Shown in pieces: positions 22,948-29,290 of a stretch of 29,290 nt of DNA. How positions within the stretch are numbered: position 1 is the first letter of the stretch; each line of letters opens with the position of its first letter. The DNA comes from JBNJGT01 sp046496745. GTDB taxonomy: Archaea > Nanobdellota > Nanobdellia > Woesearchaeales > JACJVW01. The stretch covers positions 1 to 29,290 of the forward strand of contig JAWOGQ010000098.1 of NCBI GenBank assembly GCA_046496745.1. Reading direction: 5' to 3'. Made by a program: the position numbers and the translations under genes. The notes under the pieces were generated by a model. That model saw only the letters and a program-made list of their open reading frames with translations. It had not been told where the DNA came from and did no database searches.

Positions 22948-23573
22948 TCCTTCTCGAAAGGGTCCAGTTCACGGAAATCAACGATTGTCATCTTTCTCTC
23001 AAGCTTTGCCCTGATATCCTTATAGACAGCCTTGGGTTTCTTTGATATATCGATGCTTCTTGATTTCACAGCAAGCAGGCCAAACCCTCCTTTTTTCAGG
23101 TAAAGCTCGCAATTCTTCATGAATATCTCAGCCTGGTCATGTTGCGCTATATCCTGGAACACCACATCCACCTCGCACACACGGCCGGCATAACTCACCG
23201 GTTGCCTCGCATCACCTAGAAGAGGCGCGAGATTCTTCCTCACCTCAGAAACAAAAACCAGGTCACGAACAACCCTCGCGGAAAAATCAAGACCGAATAC
23301 AAATCCATCCTTTCCCACCATATCAGAAACATGGCTTGCAGTGGTTCCACTCGCCGCTCCAAGGTAAAGCACATAACTTCCCTTGCGGATTCCCAGATTC
23401 CCGGCACCTTTCTTGATAGCTGCACCAAGCTTGCTCCGCTTGGGATTCCATTCCCGGTATTCACCGTCACGCATGACAATGTCTTCACCGTATACTGGAT
23501 GTCCCTTTACCAGGTTCTTCGTATAGAGCTTCTTGCCCTCTTCAAACACCTCGAATATCTTTGCCTGCCTCAT
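22917..23573 (-). CDS. flpA: Fibrillarin-like rRNA/tRNA 2'-O-methyltransferase
   Basis: 218 aa. Methyl-transferring subunit of the C/D-box RNP, guided by sRNAs to 2'-O-methylate rRNA and tRNA. The S-adenosylmethionine motif I is YLGAASGTTASHVSD (70-84), motif II ends in GLDFSAR (94-100), the aspartate is in FQDIAQ (139-144), and the conserved lysine is K170 in VKSRSID. Length is typical of archaeal fibrillarin. It overlaps nop5 by 4 nt (ATGA), the usual archaeal order nop5-fibrillarin, so the two partners are made together. Confidence 0.96.
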   Translation of the reverse strand: MRQAKIFEVFEEGKKLYTKNLVKGHPVYGEDIVMRDGEYREWNPKRSKLGAAIKKGAGNLGIRKGSYVLYLGAASGTTASHVSDMVGKDGFVFGLDFSARVVRDLVFVSEVRKNLAPLLGDARQPVSYAGRVCEVDVVFQDIAQHDQAEIFMKNCELYLKKGGFGLLAVKSRSIDISKKPKAVYKDIRAKLERKMTIVDFRELDPFEKDHCMFICKFK

Positions 23574-24523
23574 TTGAACCTTTTCTCAAGCTTCTCTTTC
23601 AGTTTGTCTCCTATGAAATCTCCCCCAAAGTAATCAACCTTTGAAGCGATGGATATCTTATCAGCAAGCGCTCTTGCCGCCTTTCCCTTGTGTTCTGCTG
23701 AAGCCACGAACTGGTGCTGCAAGAGCACACCATACTTCGGGCACTTGCTTCCCTGCCTGATATGCCGAAACAAAGCTTTCTCAGCACCAAGCAGCTGCAC
23801 AGTTGATGCAGGAAGCTCTGACAGGTGCTTCAATGAGCCTGCAAGCTCCAGCAGTTTTGCACCTATATGTGGCCCTGTAAGTGTAAGCACGTTTGGGCAC
23901 AAACCCTTCATCTTTCCCTCGATATACCTTTCCAGCACAATCCTCTCTTCATAGAGTCCCTTTATGCGCCTTGCAAGGCTCATCATGATATTGATGTCCT
24001 CTTCAGGAAGGTCCGCCCCCATTGTCTCTGTGATCCCGAACCTTGAAAGCAATTCGTCCCGCTCTGATTCAAGGATATCTTTCACAAAAGCCTCGTGGGA
24101 ATCAACCCTCTTGGAGAACTCAGGATTATACAATTCATACCATTCACGCAGACGGCTGACCAGCCCATTAGAGACCTTTGTCAGGTCTTCTATTGACCTT
24201 ATGCACTGGATGATAAGAAGATCATCACCCACCGATGCCTTGATAGCCCTCTTGGTCTCAACAAGGTTTGCCTCATGAAGTTTTGCAGGATAAGACCTGA
24301 GAAAAGAAAGCACCCTCTTGTATTCCTTTACAGGCAATTCCTCCGAATCAGGCTCATTTTCTACGAACCTTATATCATTATCAATAGCTATCCAGCCCAA
24401 TATACTCCTGAATTTATACATCTCATGCAATGATGCAGATTGATTTAAAAAGATTTCCATCAGGTTGCGTTTTTCGAATAATTCCGGCATCGGCCTGAAT
24501 TCCTTTTTAAGAAGAGGTGACAT
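23570..24523 (-). CDS. nop5: Nop5 (Nop56/58-like) C/D-box RNP scaffold
   Basis: 317 aa. Bridges fibrillarin and the L7Ae-bound C/D sRNA. The N-terminal fibrillarin-binding part is shorter than in some relatives; a coiled-coil segment (about 130-200) contains EWYELYNPEF, and the Nop domain follows with LCPNVLTLTGPHIGAKLLEL, then LGAEKALFRHI and a Lys-rich tail for RNA. ATG 24523 is preceded by GGAGGT (24534-24539) about 10 nt upstream, but also lies only about 30 nt after a TATA box, so a short structured leader or none is possible. Directly followed by flpA. Confidence 0.95.
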   Translation of the reverse strand: MSPLLKKEFRPMPELFEKRNLMEIFLNQSASLHEMYKFRSILGWIAIDNDIRFVENEPDSEELPVKEYKRVLSFLRSYPAKLHEANLVETKRAIKASVGDDLLIIQCIRSIEDLTKVSNGLVSRLREWYELYNPEFSKRVDSHEAFVKDILESERDELLSRFGITETMGADLPEEDINIMMSLARRIKGLYEERIVLERYIEGKMKGLCPNVLTLTGPHIGAKLLELAGSLKHLSELPASTVQLLGAEKALFRHIRQGSKCPKYGVLLQHQFVASAEHKGKAARALADKISIASKVDYFGGDFIGDKLKEKLEKRFK

Positions 24524-24548
24524 CCCCGTAAGGGACCTCCCCCTTTCA

Positions 24549-24559
24549 CCTTATATAGG
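24549..24559 (-). promoter_or_regulatory. TATA box of nop5-flpA
   Basis: CCTATATAAGG on the minus strand, centred about 30 nt before ATG 24523. The predicted transcription start lies inside or just after the GGAGGT sequence, so either that site is not used for translation or initiation starts closer. Confidence 0.5.
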
Positions 24560-24665
24560 GATGGCTGATTGGCCTTCGTAACAGCTAGTCATTCGAAAAA
24601 CTCCATCAGCTTGTGTTTTCCCAAAAATCCTCTAACATAAAGTTCACTAAGAAGTAAACAAAAAA

Positions 24666-24677
24666 CTTTTTAAAAAG
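24666..24677 (+). promoter_or_regulatory. TATA box of the por operon
   Basis: CTTTTTAAAAAG is a 12-bp palindrome about 27 nt before ATG 24698, predicting a leaderless por transcript. Nothing else is seen in the 174-bp gap between nop5 and porG. Confidence 0.55.
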
Positions 24678-24697
24678 AGACAACCGTCTTCAAACAC

Positions 24698-25234
24698 ATG
24701 CATAAAATACGTATCCATGGACGAGGAGGCCAGGGCGCAGTTACCACAGGACAGATTCTTGCCATGGCTGCATTCCACGATAAGAAAGAGAGCCAGACCT
24801 TCCCCATGTTCGGAGTTGAAAGGGCAGGAGCCCCAGTCCAATCCTATGTCAGGATCTCAGACAAAAAGATTAACACAAGATCACAGATATATCACCCTGA
24901 TATCGTGCTTGTGCTTGACTCCTCCCTTGTAGATGTGGTTGATGTCACAGAAGGCATGTCACAGGACGGATTCATCATAATAAATTCCAACAAGAGACCA
25001 AATCTTAAAATCAAGAATATCAAGACAATCGATGCAACATCAATAGCCCTTGACATATTCAAACGACCTATCGTGAATACGCCCATCCTCGGAGCATTCG
25101 CAAAAGCCACAGGCCTTGTCTCCCTGAATGCCCTGAAAAAAGCGATCCATGAGAAATTCGCACAAACCAAGGGAGAACACATTTCTGAACTCAACAAGAA
25201 AGCTGTAGAAAAAGTGTATCACATGACAAAATGA
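24698..25234 (+). CDS. porG: Pyruvate:ferredoxin oxidoreductase gamma subunit
   Basis: 178 aa. Part of the four-subunit enzyme that converts pyruvate and CoA to acetyl-CoA, CO2 and reduced ferredoxin. The N-terminus HGRGGQGAVTTGQILAMAAF is the gamma-family signature, followed by FGVERAGAPVQSYVRISD, both characteristic. Length matches the family. It opens the five-gene operon and overlaps porD by ATGA (25231-25234). Confidence 0.93.
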   Translation: MHKIRIHGRGGQGAVTTGQILAMAAFHDKKESQTFPMFGVERAGAPVQSYVRISDKKINTRSQIYHPDIVLVLDSSLVDVVDVTEGMSQDGFIIINSNKRPNLKIKNIKTIDATSIALDIFKRPIVNTPILGAFAKATGLVSLNALKKAIHEKFAQTKGEHISELNKKAVEKVYHMTK

Positions 25235-25500
25235 AACGATTCATACGATCAGAACCAAAGATAGGTGCGGTAATCACCGACCCAGGCAACTCTGCCCGTA
25301 ACAAGACAGGCGGCTGGAGAGCCATGAAACCTGTCAAGGACAAATCAAAATGCACAAAGTGCGGCATCTGCTGGCAATTCTGCCCGGATAACGCGATCAA
25401 TGAGAAGTTTGAGATTGATCTCAAGTATTGCAAAGGGTGCGGCATCTGTGCCAAAGAATGCGTGTTCAACGCTATAAAGATGGTCAAAGAGGAAAAATGA
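25231..25500 (+). CDS. porD: Pyruvate:ferredoxin oxidoreductase delta subunit (ferredoxin-like)
   Basis: 89 aa. Two 4Fe-4S motifs: CTKCGICWQFCP and CKGCGICAKEC, which pass electrons from the catalytic subunit to ferredoxin. The N-terminal RNKTGGWRAMKPV is typical for the delta subunit. It overlaps porA by ATGA (25497-25500) and porG by the same arrangement. Confidence 0.95.
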   Translation: MKRFIRSEPKIGAVITDPGNSARNKTGGWRAMKPVKDKSKCTKCGICWQFCPDNAINEKFEIDLKYCKGCGICAKECVFNAIKMVKEEK

Positions 25501-26627
25501 AGAAAGTAATGGAAACAAGCATGGCAGTAGCACAGGCAGTCAAGCTATGCAGGCCTGCAACAATACCCATGTATCCGATTACACCACAGACTCATATCGT
25601 GGAAAACATAGCCCAGTTCATCAATGACGGTGAACTGTCTTCAGACATGATCCATGTGGAATCAGAGCATTCAGCCATAAGCGCTGCACTCGGCTCCTCA
25701 GCCACAGGAGTAAGGACGTTCACCGCAACAGCTTCCCAGGGCCTTGCCCTGATGCATGAGATACTGCATATCACATCAGGCATGCGATTGCCTGTAGTCA
25801 TGGCTGTTGCCAACCGTGCTCTCTCAGCACCTATCAACATCTGGAATGACCACCAGGACTCCATGTCCGCCCGTGATACAGGATGGATCCAGTTATATGT
25901 TGAAAGCGCCCAGGAAGCCCTTGATACAATGATCCAGGCATTCCGGATAGCAGAGAACAAGAAAGTCCTTCTTCCTGCAATGGTATGCATCGACGGATTC
26001 ACACTATCCCATGTGTATGAGCCTGTAGAGGTCCCCCAGATTAGGGAAGTGGGAAGATATCTTCCAAAGTTCTCACCACCATACAAACTTGATCCCAAAA
26101 AGCCAATAACCATGGGGCCAGTTGGTTTTCCTGACAGTTTCATGACATTCAAGAAACAGGAACAGGATGCAATGACTGAAAGCCTCAATGTGATACGCAC
26201 TGCAAACAAGGACTTCAAGCGCCAGTTCAAGAGAGGCTACGGTAACGGCCTTATTGAAGAATATAAGATGAGTGACGCTGAGCATGCTATCATAACCATG
26301 GGTTCACTATGCGGAACAACAAGAGATGCTGTCGATGAACTCAGGGAAAATGGAAAGAAAGTAGGACTACTAAAGATCAGGACCTACAGGCCATTCCCCG
26401 CAGATGAGATAAAGAAAGCCACAAAGAATCTCAAAAGCATTGTTGTTATAGAGAAGAACATCTCACTTGGCCATGAAGGCGCTGTATACTCAGACTTGAG
26501 AAGCACATTATACGATACAGATATCATCATAAACGGTTACATCGCAGGTCTTGGAGGAAAAGACATAACTGCCCAACACATAAAGGATTGCACTTTTGAA
26601 AAGAAACAACCAGTAACGTGGATGTAA
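25497..26627 (+). CDS. porA: Pyruvate:ferredoxin oxidoreductase alpha subunit
   Basis: 376 aa from ATG 25497; a longer frame upstream lies inside porD. MYPITPQTHIVENIAQFIND, then VESEHSAISAALGSSATGVR, TATASQGLALMHE, and SAPINIWNDHQDSMSARDTGW are canonical pyruvate-type alpha-subunit segments, placing pyruvate rather than other 2-oxoacids as the likely substrate. The C-terminal domain (about 255-370) contains GSLCGTTRDAVDELRENGKK, as in transketolase-like folds. The stop is directly followed by the ATG of the zinc-ribbon gene. Confidence 0.95.
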   Translation: MKKVMETSMAVAQAVKLCRPATIPMYPITPQTHIVENIAQFINDGELSSDMIHVESEHSAISAALGSSATGVRTFTATASQGLALMHEILHITSGMRLPVVMAVANRALSAPINIWNDHQDSMSARDTGWIQLYVESAQEALDTMIQAFRIAENKKVLLPAMVCIDGFTLSHVYEPVEVPQIREVGRYLPKFSPPYKLDPKKPITMGPVGFPDSFMTFKKQEQDAMTESLNVIRTANKDFKRQFKRGYGNGLIEEYKMSDAEHAIITMGSLCGTTRDAVDELRENGKKVGLLKIRTYRPFPADEIKKATKNLKSIVVIEKNISLGHEGAVYSDLRSTLYDTDIIINGYIAGLGGKDITAQHIKDCTFEKKQPVTWM

Positions 26628-26894
26628 ATGGACACAGTATTCAAAAGCACAGACTTGAGAGAGCAATGCCTCTATTGCGGCAAGAACCTCAATGACAGCC
26701 CCTGGACTTCAGAACATGACCTGAACCGCCATTACAAGAGTACTGTATGCGAATGCGGTAAAAAAGTGACATTGAGAGTTGACTTTTGGGGCTCAGGACA
26801 TGACAAATGGAACCAATACTGGAAAAAGAACCTTGCAAAACAGGAGAAATGCAAAATCCGGACACTTGAAAATCTTGTTTGTTGTATAAAATGA
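26628..26894 (+). CDS. Small zinc-ribbon protein embedded in the por operon
   Basis: 88 aa. C14-xx-C17 (CLYCG) and C41-x-C43 (CECG) make a likely zinc ribbon; H30 and H35 lie between them, and the rest is basic with further cysteines at 75, 85 and 86. It starts immediately after porA's stop and overlaps porB by ATGA, so it is translated with the enzyme. I do not know a named POR accessory of this type. Roles in assembly, cluster insertion or regulation of the complex are possible but not shown. Confidence 0.75.
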   Translation: MDTVFKSTDLREQCLYCGKNLNDSPWTSEHDLNRHYKSTVCECGKKVTLRVDFWGSGHDKWNQYWKKNLAKQEKCKIRTLENLVCCIK

Positions 26895-27790
26895 AAGAAA
26901 TAAACAAAATCCCGACAGAAGAACTCTTTGCACAGGGCCATCGTGCATGTGCAGGATGCGGGCCTGCAATTGCAATGCGGCATGCACTGAAAGCCGCTGG
27001 AAAGAACACGATAGTCATACAGGCGACAGGCTGCATGGAAGTAGTCTCAACCCCTTATCCCCAGACAGCATGGAAGATCCCCTGGATTCACGCAGCATTC
27101 GAGAATGCAGCCTCTGTTGCATCAGGAGTTGAACGTGCAGTCAAGCACCAGAAGAAAAAGACAAACATCCTTATCATCGGAGGCGATGGCGGGACCTTTG
27201 ATATCGGATTCCAGGCACTATCAGGTGCAGCGGAACGAGGGCATGACTTCTGTTACATATGCTATGACAACGGCGCATACATGAACACAGGTATCCAGAG
27301 ATCAGGAGCAACACCTCACTACGCCGCTACCACAACTACCCCTCACGGTCACAAGATCCACGGGAAACAGGAAAAGAAAAAGAACATGCCTCTTATAATG
27401 GCAGCGCACGGCGCATATGTTGCAACAGCAAACCTGGCATTCCCCCAGGATTTCATCCAGAAAGTAAAGAAAGGCCTTGAACATAAAGGGCCGGCATACA
27501 TCCAGATCTATTCACCATGCCCCACCGGATGGAGACATCTCAGTGACATGACTATTGATATAGCAAAATCAGCTTACCAGGCAAGGGTAACACCCTTATA
27601 TGAGATAGAAGACGGTTATCTTACCTTCACGAAAAAACCAAACAATGCAAAGCACATTGAAGACTATCTCAAGACAATGGGCCGATTCAAAGGCCTCAAA
27701 CCAAAAGAGATAATGAACATCCAGCAGGATATAGATGAAGAATTCAAACGTCTTGAGAAACTTGAGGAATGCAAAGTTCAGATAATGTAG
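26891..27790 (+). CDS. porB: Pyruvate:ferredoxin oxidoreductase beta subunit (thiamine diphosphate-binding)
   Basis: 299 aa from ATG 26891. Binds thiamine diphosphate and a 4Fe-4S cluster: C20 and C23 (CAGCG), C48 (TGCMEV) and C210 (SPCPTGW) are the four cluster ligands, and GGDGGTFDIGFQAL (97-110) with YDNGAYMNTGIQRSG is the diphosphate/magnesium site. Family length is typical. It overlaps the convergent UMP kinase gene by 13 nt. Confidence 0.95.
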   Translation: MKEINKIPTEELFAQGHRACAGCGPAIAMRHALKAAGKNTIVIQATGCMEVVSTPYPQTAWKIPWIHAAFENAASVASGVERAVKHQKKKTNILIIGGDGGTFDIGFQALSGAAERGHDFCYICYDNGAYMNTGIQRSGATPHYAATTTTPHGHKIHGKQEKKKNMPLIMAAHGAYVATANLAFPQDFIQKVKKGLEHKGPAYIQIYSPCPTGWRHLSDMTIDIAKSAYQARVTPLYEIEDGYLTFTKKPNNAKHIEDYLKTMGRFKGLKPKEIMNIQQDIDEEFKRLEKLEECKVQIM

Positions 27791-28407
27791 GTCCCTTCAA
27801 CCTTTTCTCCTGCAAGAATCTTTCTTAATTTATCCAGGTTATTGATGAATACAACTGGACAACCGTTCTTTTCTGCTTCTTCAGCTGCAACAGGATCAAA
27901 AGGCACATTCAGTCCCGGAGACCATTTCTTATCGATCAGATTACGGTATTCTTTCCAGCTAAGGGTCTCAAACTTCTTCGCATCCGGATTTGTACGTGGA
28001 TCACTGTCATACACATAATCAATATTTGAAAGGTTTATGCATTTCCCACCGAAAGATGCAGCCTGCACAGCCCTCATATCAGTAGAACAACCCGGTTCAA
28101 TCCCCGCACCAACAGAAATCTGCGCATTCACAGGCTTAGTGAAATCAGTTATCCTTTCAGCGCCAAGCATCCCCCTGACAAGCTCAGCATTCAGTTGTGT
28201 TGCCCGTATCCCCACCCAGTCAAGATCCTCGGAACCCAGACCAAGAGATTTACCATATCCCTGGTAAGTGCGTGCAAGTTTTCCGCCTCCGCATATCACC
28301 ACGAACTTCTCACCAGAAGAAAGGATTATATCCTGCAATTCATTAAGAAAAGAAACATCAACGCCCTCAGGAACAACAAGTGACCCTCCAAGCGATAATA
28401 CATACAT
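27778..28407 (-). CDS. pyrH: UMP kinase (archaeal PyrH)
   Basis: 209 aa from ATG 28407; a GTG at 28416 would add three residues, but the protein normally opens as here (MYVLSLGGSLVVPEGVD) and an AGTGA sequence precedes the ATG. The amino-acid-kinase fold shows LGGSLV (5-10), VICGGGKLAR and DYVYDSDPRTNPDAK, the nucleotide-binding parts. Phosphorylates UMP to UDP in pyrimidine synthesis. Overlap with the secD stop codon is minimal, so the two are likely co-transcribed. Confidence 0.93.
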   Translation of the reverse strand: MYVLSLGGSLVVPEGVDVSFLNELQDIILSSGEKFVVICGGGKLARTYQGYGKSLGLGSEDLDWVGIRATQLNAELVRGMLGAERITDFTKPVNAQISVGAGIEPGCSTDMRAVQAASFGGKCINLSNIDYVYDSDPRTNPDAKKFETLSWKEYRNLIDKKWSPGLNVPFDPVAAEEAEKNGCPVVFINNLDKLRKILAGEKVEGTYII

Positions 28408-28408
28408 T

Positions 28409-29290
28409 TTATTCACTTAACAACTGTTCCATGATTGCTGCAAAGGCAGGCCTTGTAACAAATACCCCGAAACTTATACCAAGCATTGTTGTGATTGCAA
28501 AGCCTTTCAGGATTCCAGCGCCTGCGAAGACAAGCGGAATCATAGCGACAAAGGTCGTGAAGAATGCTGCCATTATGATAAAGAATGCATTCTTTATCTT
28601 TGTCTTCCAGTTCATGTGCTTCTTTTTGCCCCTGAGAACCTCATCTGTGATGACAATCTGGTCATCAACCCCTGTTCCCACTGCGATTATGATACCAGCA
28701 ATCGCAGCAAGATCAAGATTCCATCCTATAAGTGAAGCCATCCCAAGTATAAGGACTACCTCGGAGACCATGGTTATTACCATTGGTGCAAATACCTGTA
28801 TTTTCCTGTACCTGAGATATACCACAAAAGCAACAGCGAATATCGCAAGGAATCCCATCAGGAATGCGCTCTTGATGAACTCTTCTCCCAGTTGAGGTGA
28901 TAAGCTTTCTGTCTTCTCTATGTTAAGCTCAACAGGTAAGCTTCCTGTGATAAGAACTGTCTGCATCTGCTTCATGTTATCAAGCGCAGTGAAAGCAGCC
29001 TGCTGTTCTGTTGTTCCAACACCGGAACCTGAGATCTGTATATCTGTCACAGCACTTCCCTTGAGGTCAGAGCCTATGTTTAATGAATCAACCTTTTGCC
29101 CGTCTAAGAAAAGGTCAAGAGTCTCGTTCAGGTACTGGTTTTCCCTGGCAAGCAGGTTGCCTTGTTCATCAGTTGTTATTGTCGTAAGATTGCTTGTGAC
29201 AGCTGCCTGCCTTTCAGCAGCTTCCGGTTTCAGGGCAATACTGAACCTGAACCTGCACATGTGCTCCTGATCATCGATCTGCGTGCATGG
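28409..29290 (-). CDS. secD: SecD, protein-export membrane protein (5' end beyond the window)
   Basis: About 293 residues visible, with no start in the window since the frame is open to the right edge. Auxiliary subunit of the Sec translocase with SecF. The visible part has the end of the P1 extracytoplasmic region, ending in LITGSLPVELNIEKTESLSP, and then the five C-terminal membrane helices. AVGTGVDDQIVITDE is the archaeal SecD signature, different from SecF. The stop TAA 28409-28411 lies 1 nt upstream of the UMP kinase ATG. SecF would be expected next to the missing 5' end. Confidence 0.95.
   Translation of the reverse strand, partial: PCTQIDDQEHMCRFRFSIALKPEAAERQAAVTSNLTTITTDEQGNLLARENQYLNETLDLFLDGQKVDSLNIGSDLKGSAVTDIQISGSGVGTTEQQAAFTALDNMKQMQTVLITGSLPVELNIEKTESLSPQLGEEFIKSAFLMGFLAIFAVAFVVYLRYRKIQVFAPMVITMVSEVVLILGMASLIGWNLDLAAIAGIIIAVGTGVDDQIVITDEVLRGKKKHMNWKTKIKNAFFIIMAAFFTTFVAMIPLVFAGAGILKGFAITTMLGISFGVFVTRPAFAAIMEQLLSE

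Noticed and set aside
25592..26230. 212-codon minus-strand frame inside porA
   Set aside because: porA is unmistakable in this interval; the antisense frame is a by-product of its codon usage.
28408..28416. GTG start at 28416 for UMP kinase
   Set aside because: The ATG at 28407 gives the usual UMP kinase N-terminus and has an AGTGA site before it; the GTG lies inside secD.

Overview
The window is almost entirely from an archaeon. Markers are fibrillarin and Nop5, an archaeal-type thymidylate synthase, an XPD/Rad3-like helicase, archaeal UMP kinase and SecD, a class III signal-peptide archaellin, TrmB and winged-helix regulators, and BRE/TATA promoters that often sit only 23-30 nt before the start codon (leaderless transcripts). 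Many small secreted or membrane proteins of unknown function suggest a DPANN-like (for example Woesearchaeota-type) or another poorly studied lineage; this placement is tentative. The first ~1.1 kb is different: it is more AT-rich, has DnaA-box-like sites, and encodes a VirE/BT4734-like primase-domain protein typical of Bacteroidota mobile elements. Two reading frames are cut into each other at about 1115-1130, so this end is either a chimeric assembly or a recombination junction.

Layout. 1-1120: foreign segment. 1120-3068 (minus): archaellin arlB, then an ArlC/D/E-like coiled-coil protein with large Ser/Gln and Ala/Pro/Gln repeats, cut at the junction; the rest of an archaellum operon would be expected beyond it. 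3169-9538 (minus): an operon of a winged-helix protein and three secreted/membrane-anchored proteins, one with an alpha/alpha-toroid. 9539-10133: no firm gene; a purine-rich degenerate repeat tract. 10134-11951 (minus): XPD-like helicase. 12094-15461 (plus): winged-helix protein, two HxsD-like proteins, an HxsB-like radical SAM/SPASM maturase, a DUF6159-like membrane protein and a small exported Cys/His-rich peptide ending in a His-Xaa-Ser tripeptide. 15539-19896 (plus): three secreted proteins with C-terminal anchors. 19871-20173 (minus): a small exported protein. 20344-20777: frameshifted SET-domain pseudogene. 20791-21528 (minus): TrmB-like regulator. 21649-22947: thymidylate synthase flanked by accessory domains. 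22917-24523 (minus): nop5-flpA. 24698-27790 (plus): pyruvate:ferredoxin oxidoreductase porG-porD-porA-(zinc-ribbon protein)-porB. 27778-29290 (minus): secD (partial) and pyrH.

The most interesting part is 12094-15461, which reads as an archaeal version of the His-Xaa-Ser (Hxs) peptide-modification system. The tight regulator-HxsD-HxsD2-HxsB operon would make the modifying enzyme and its partners, and the separately promoted exported peptide at 15120-15461 is the best candidate substrate. It lacks the long HXS repeat of classical HxsA, and no HxsC is present, so it would be a reduced or divergent form. Housekeeping sections (C/D-box RNP, POR, UMP kinase/SecD) look ordinary apart from the zinc-ribbon gene embedded in the por operon.
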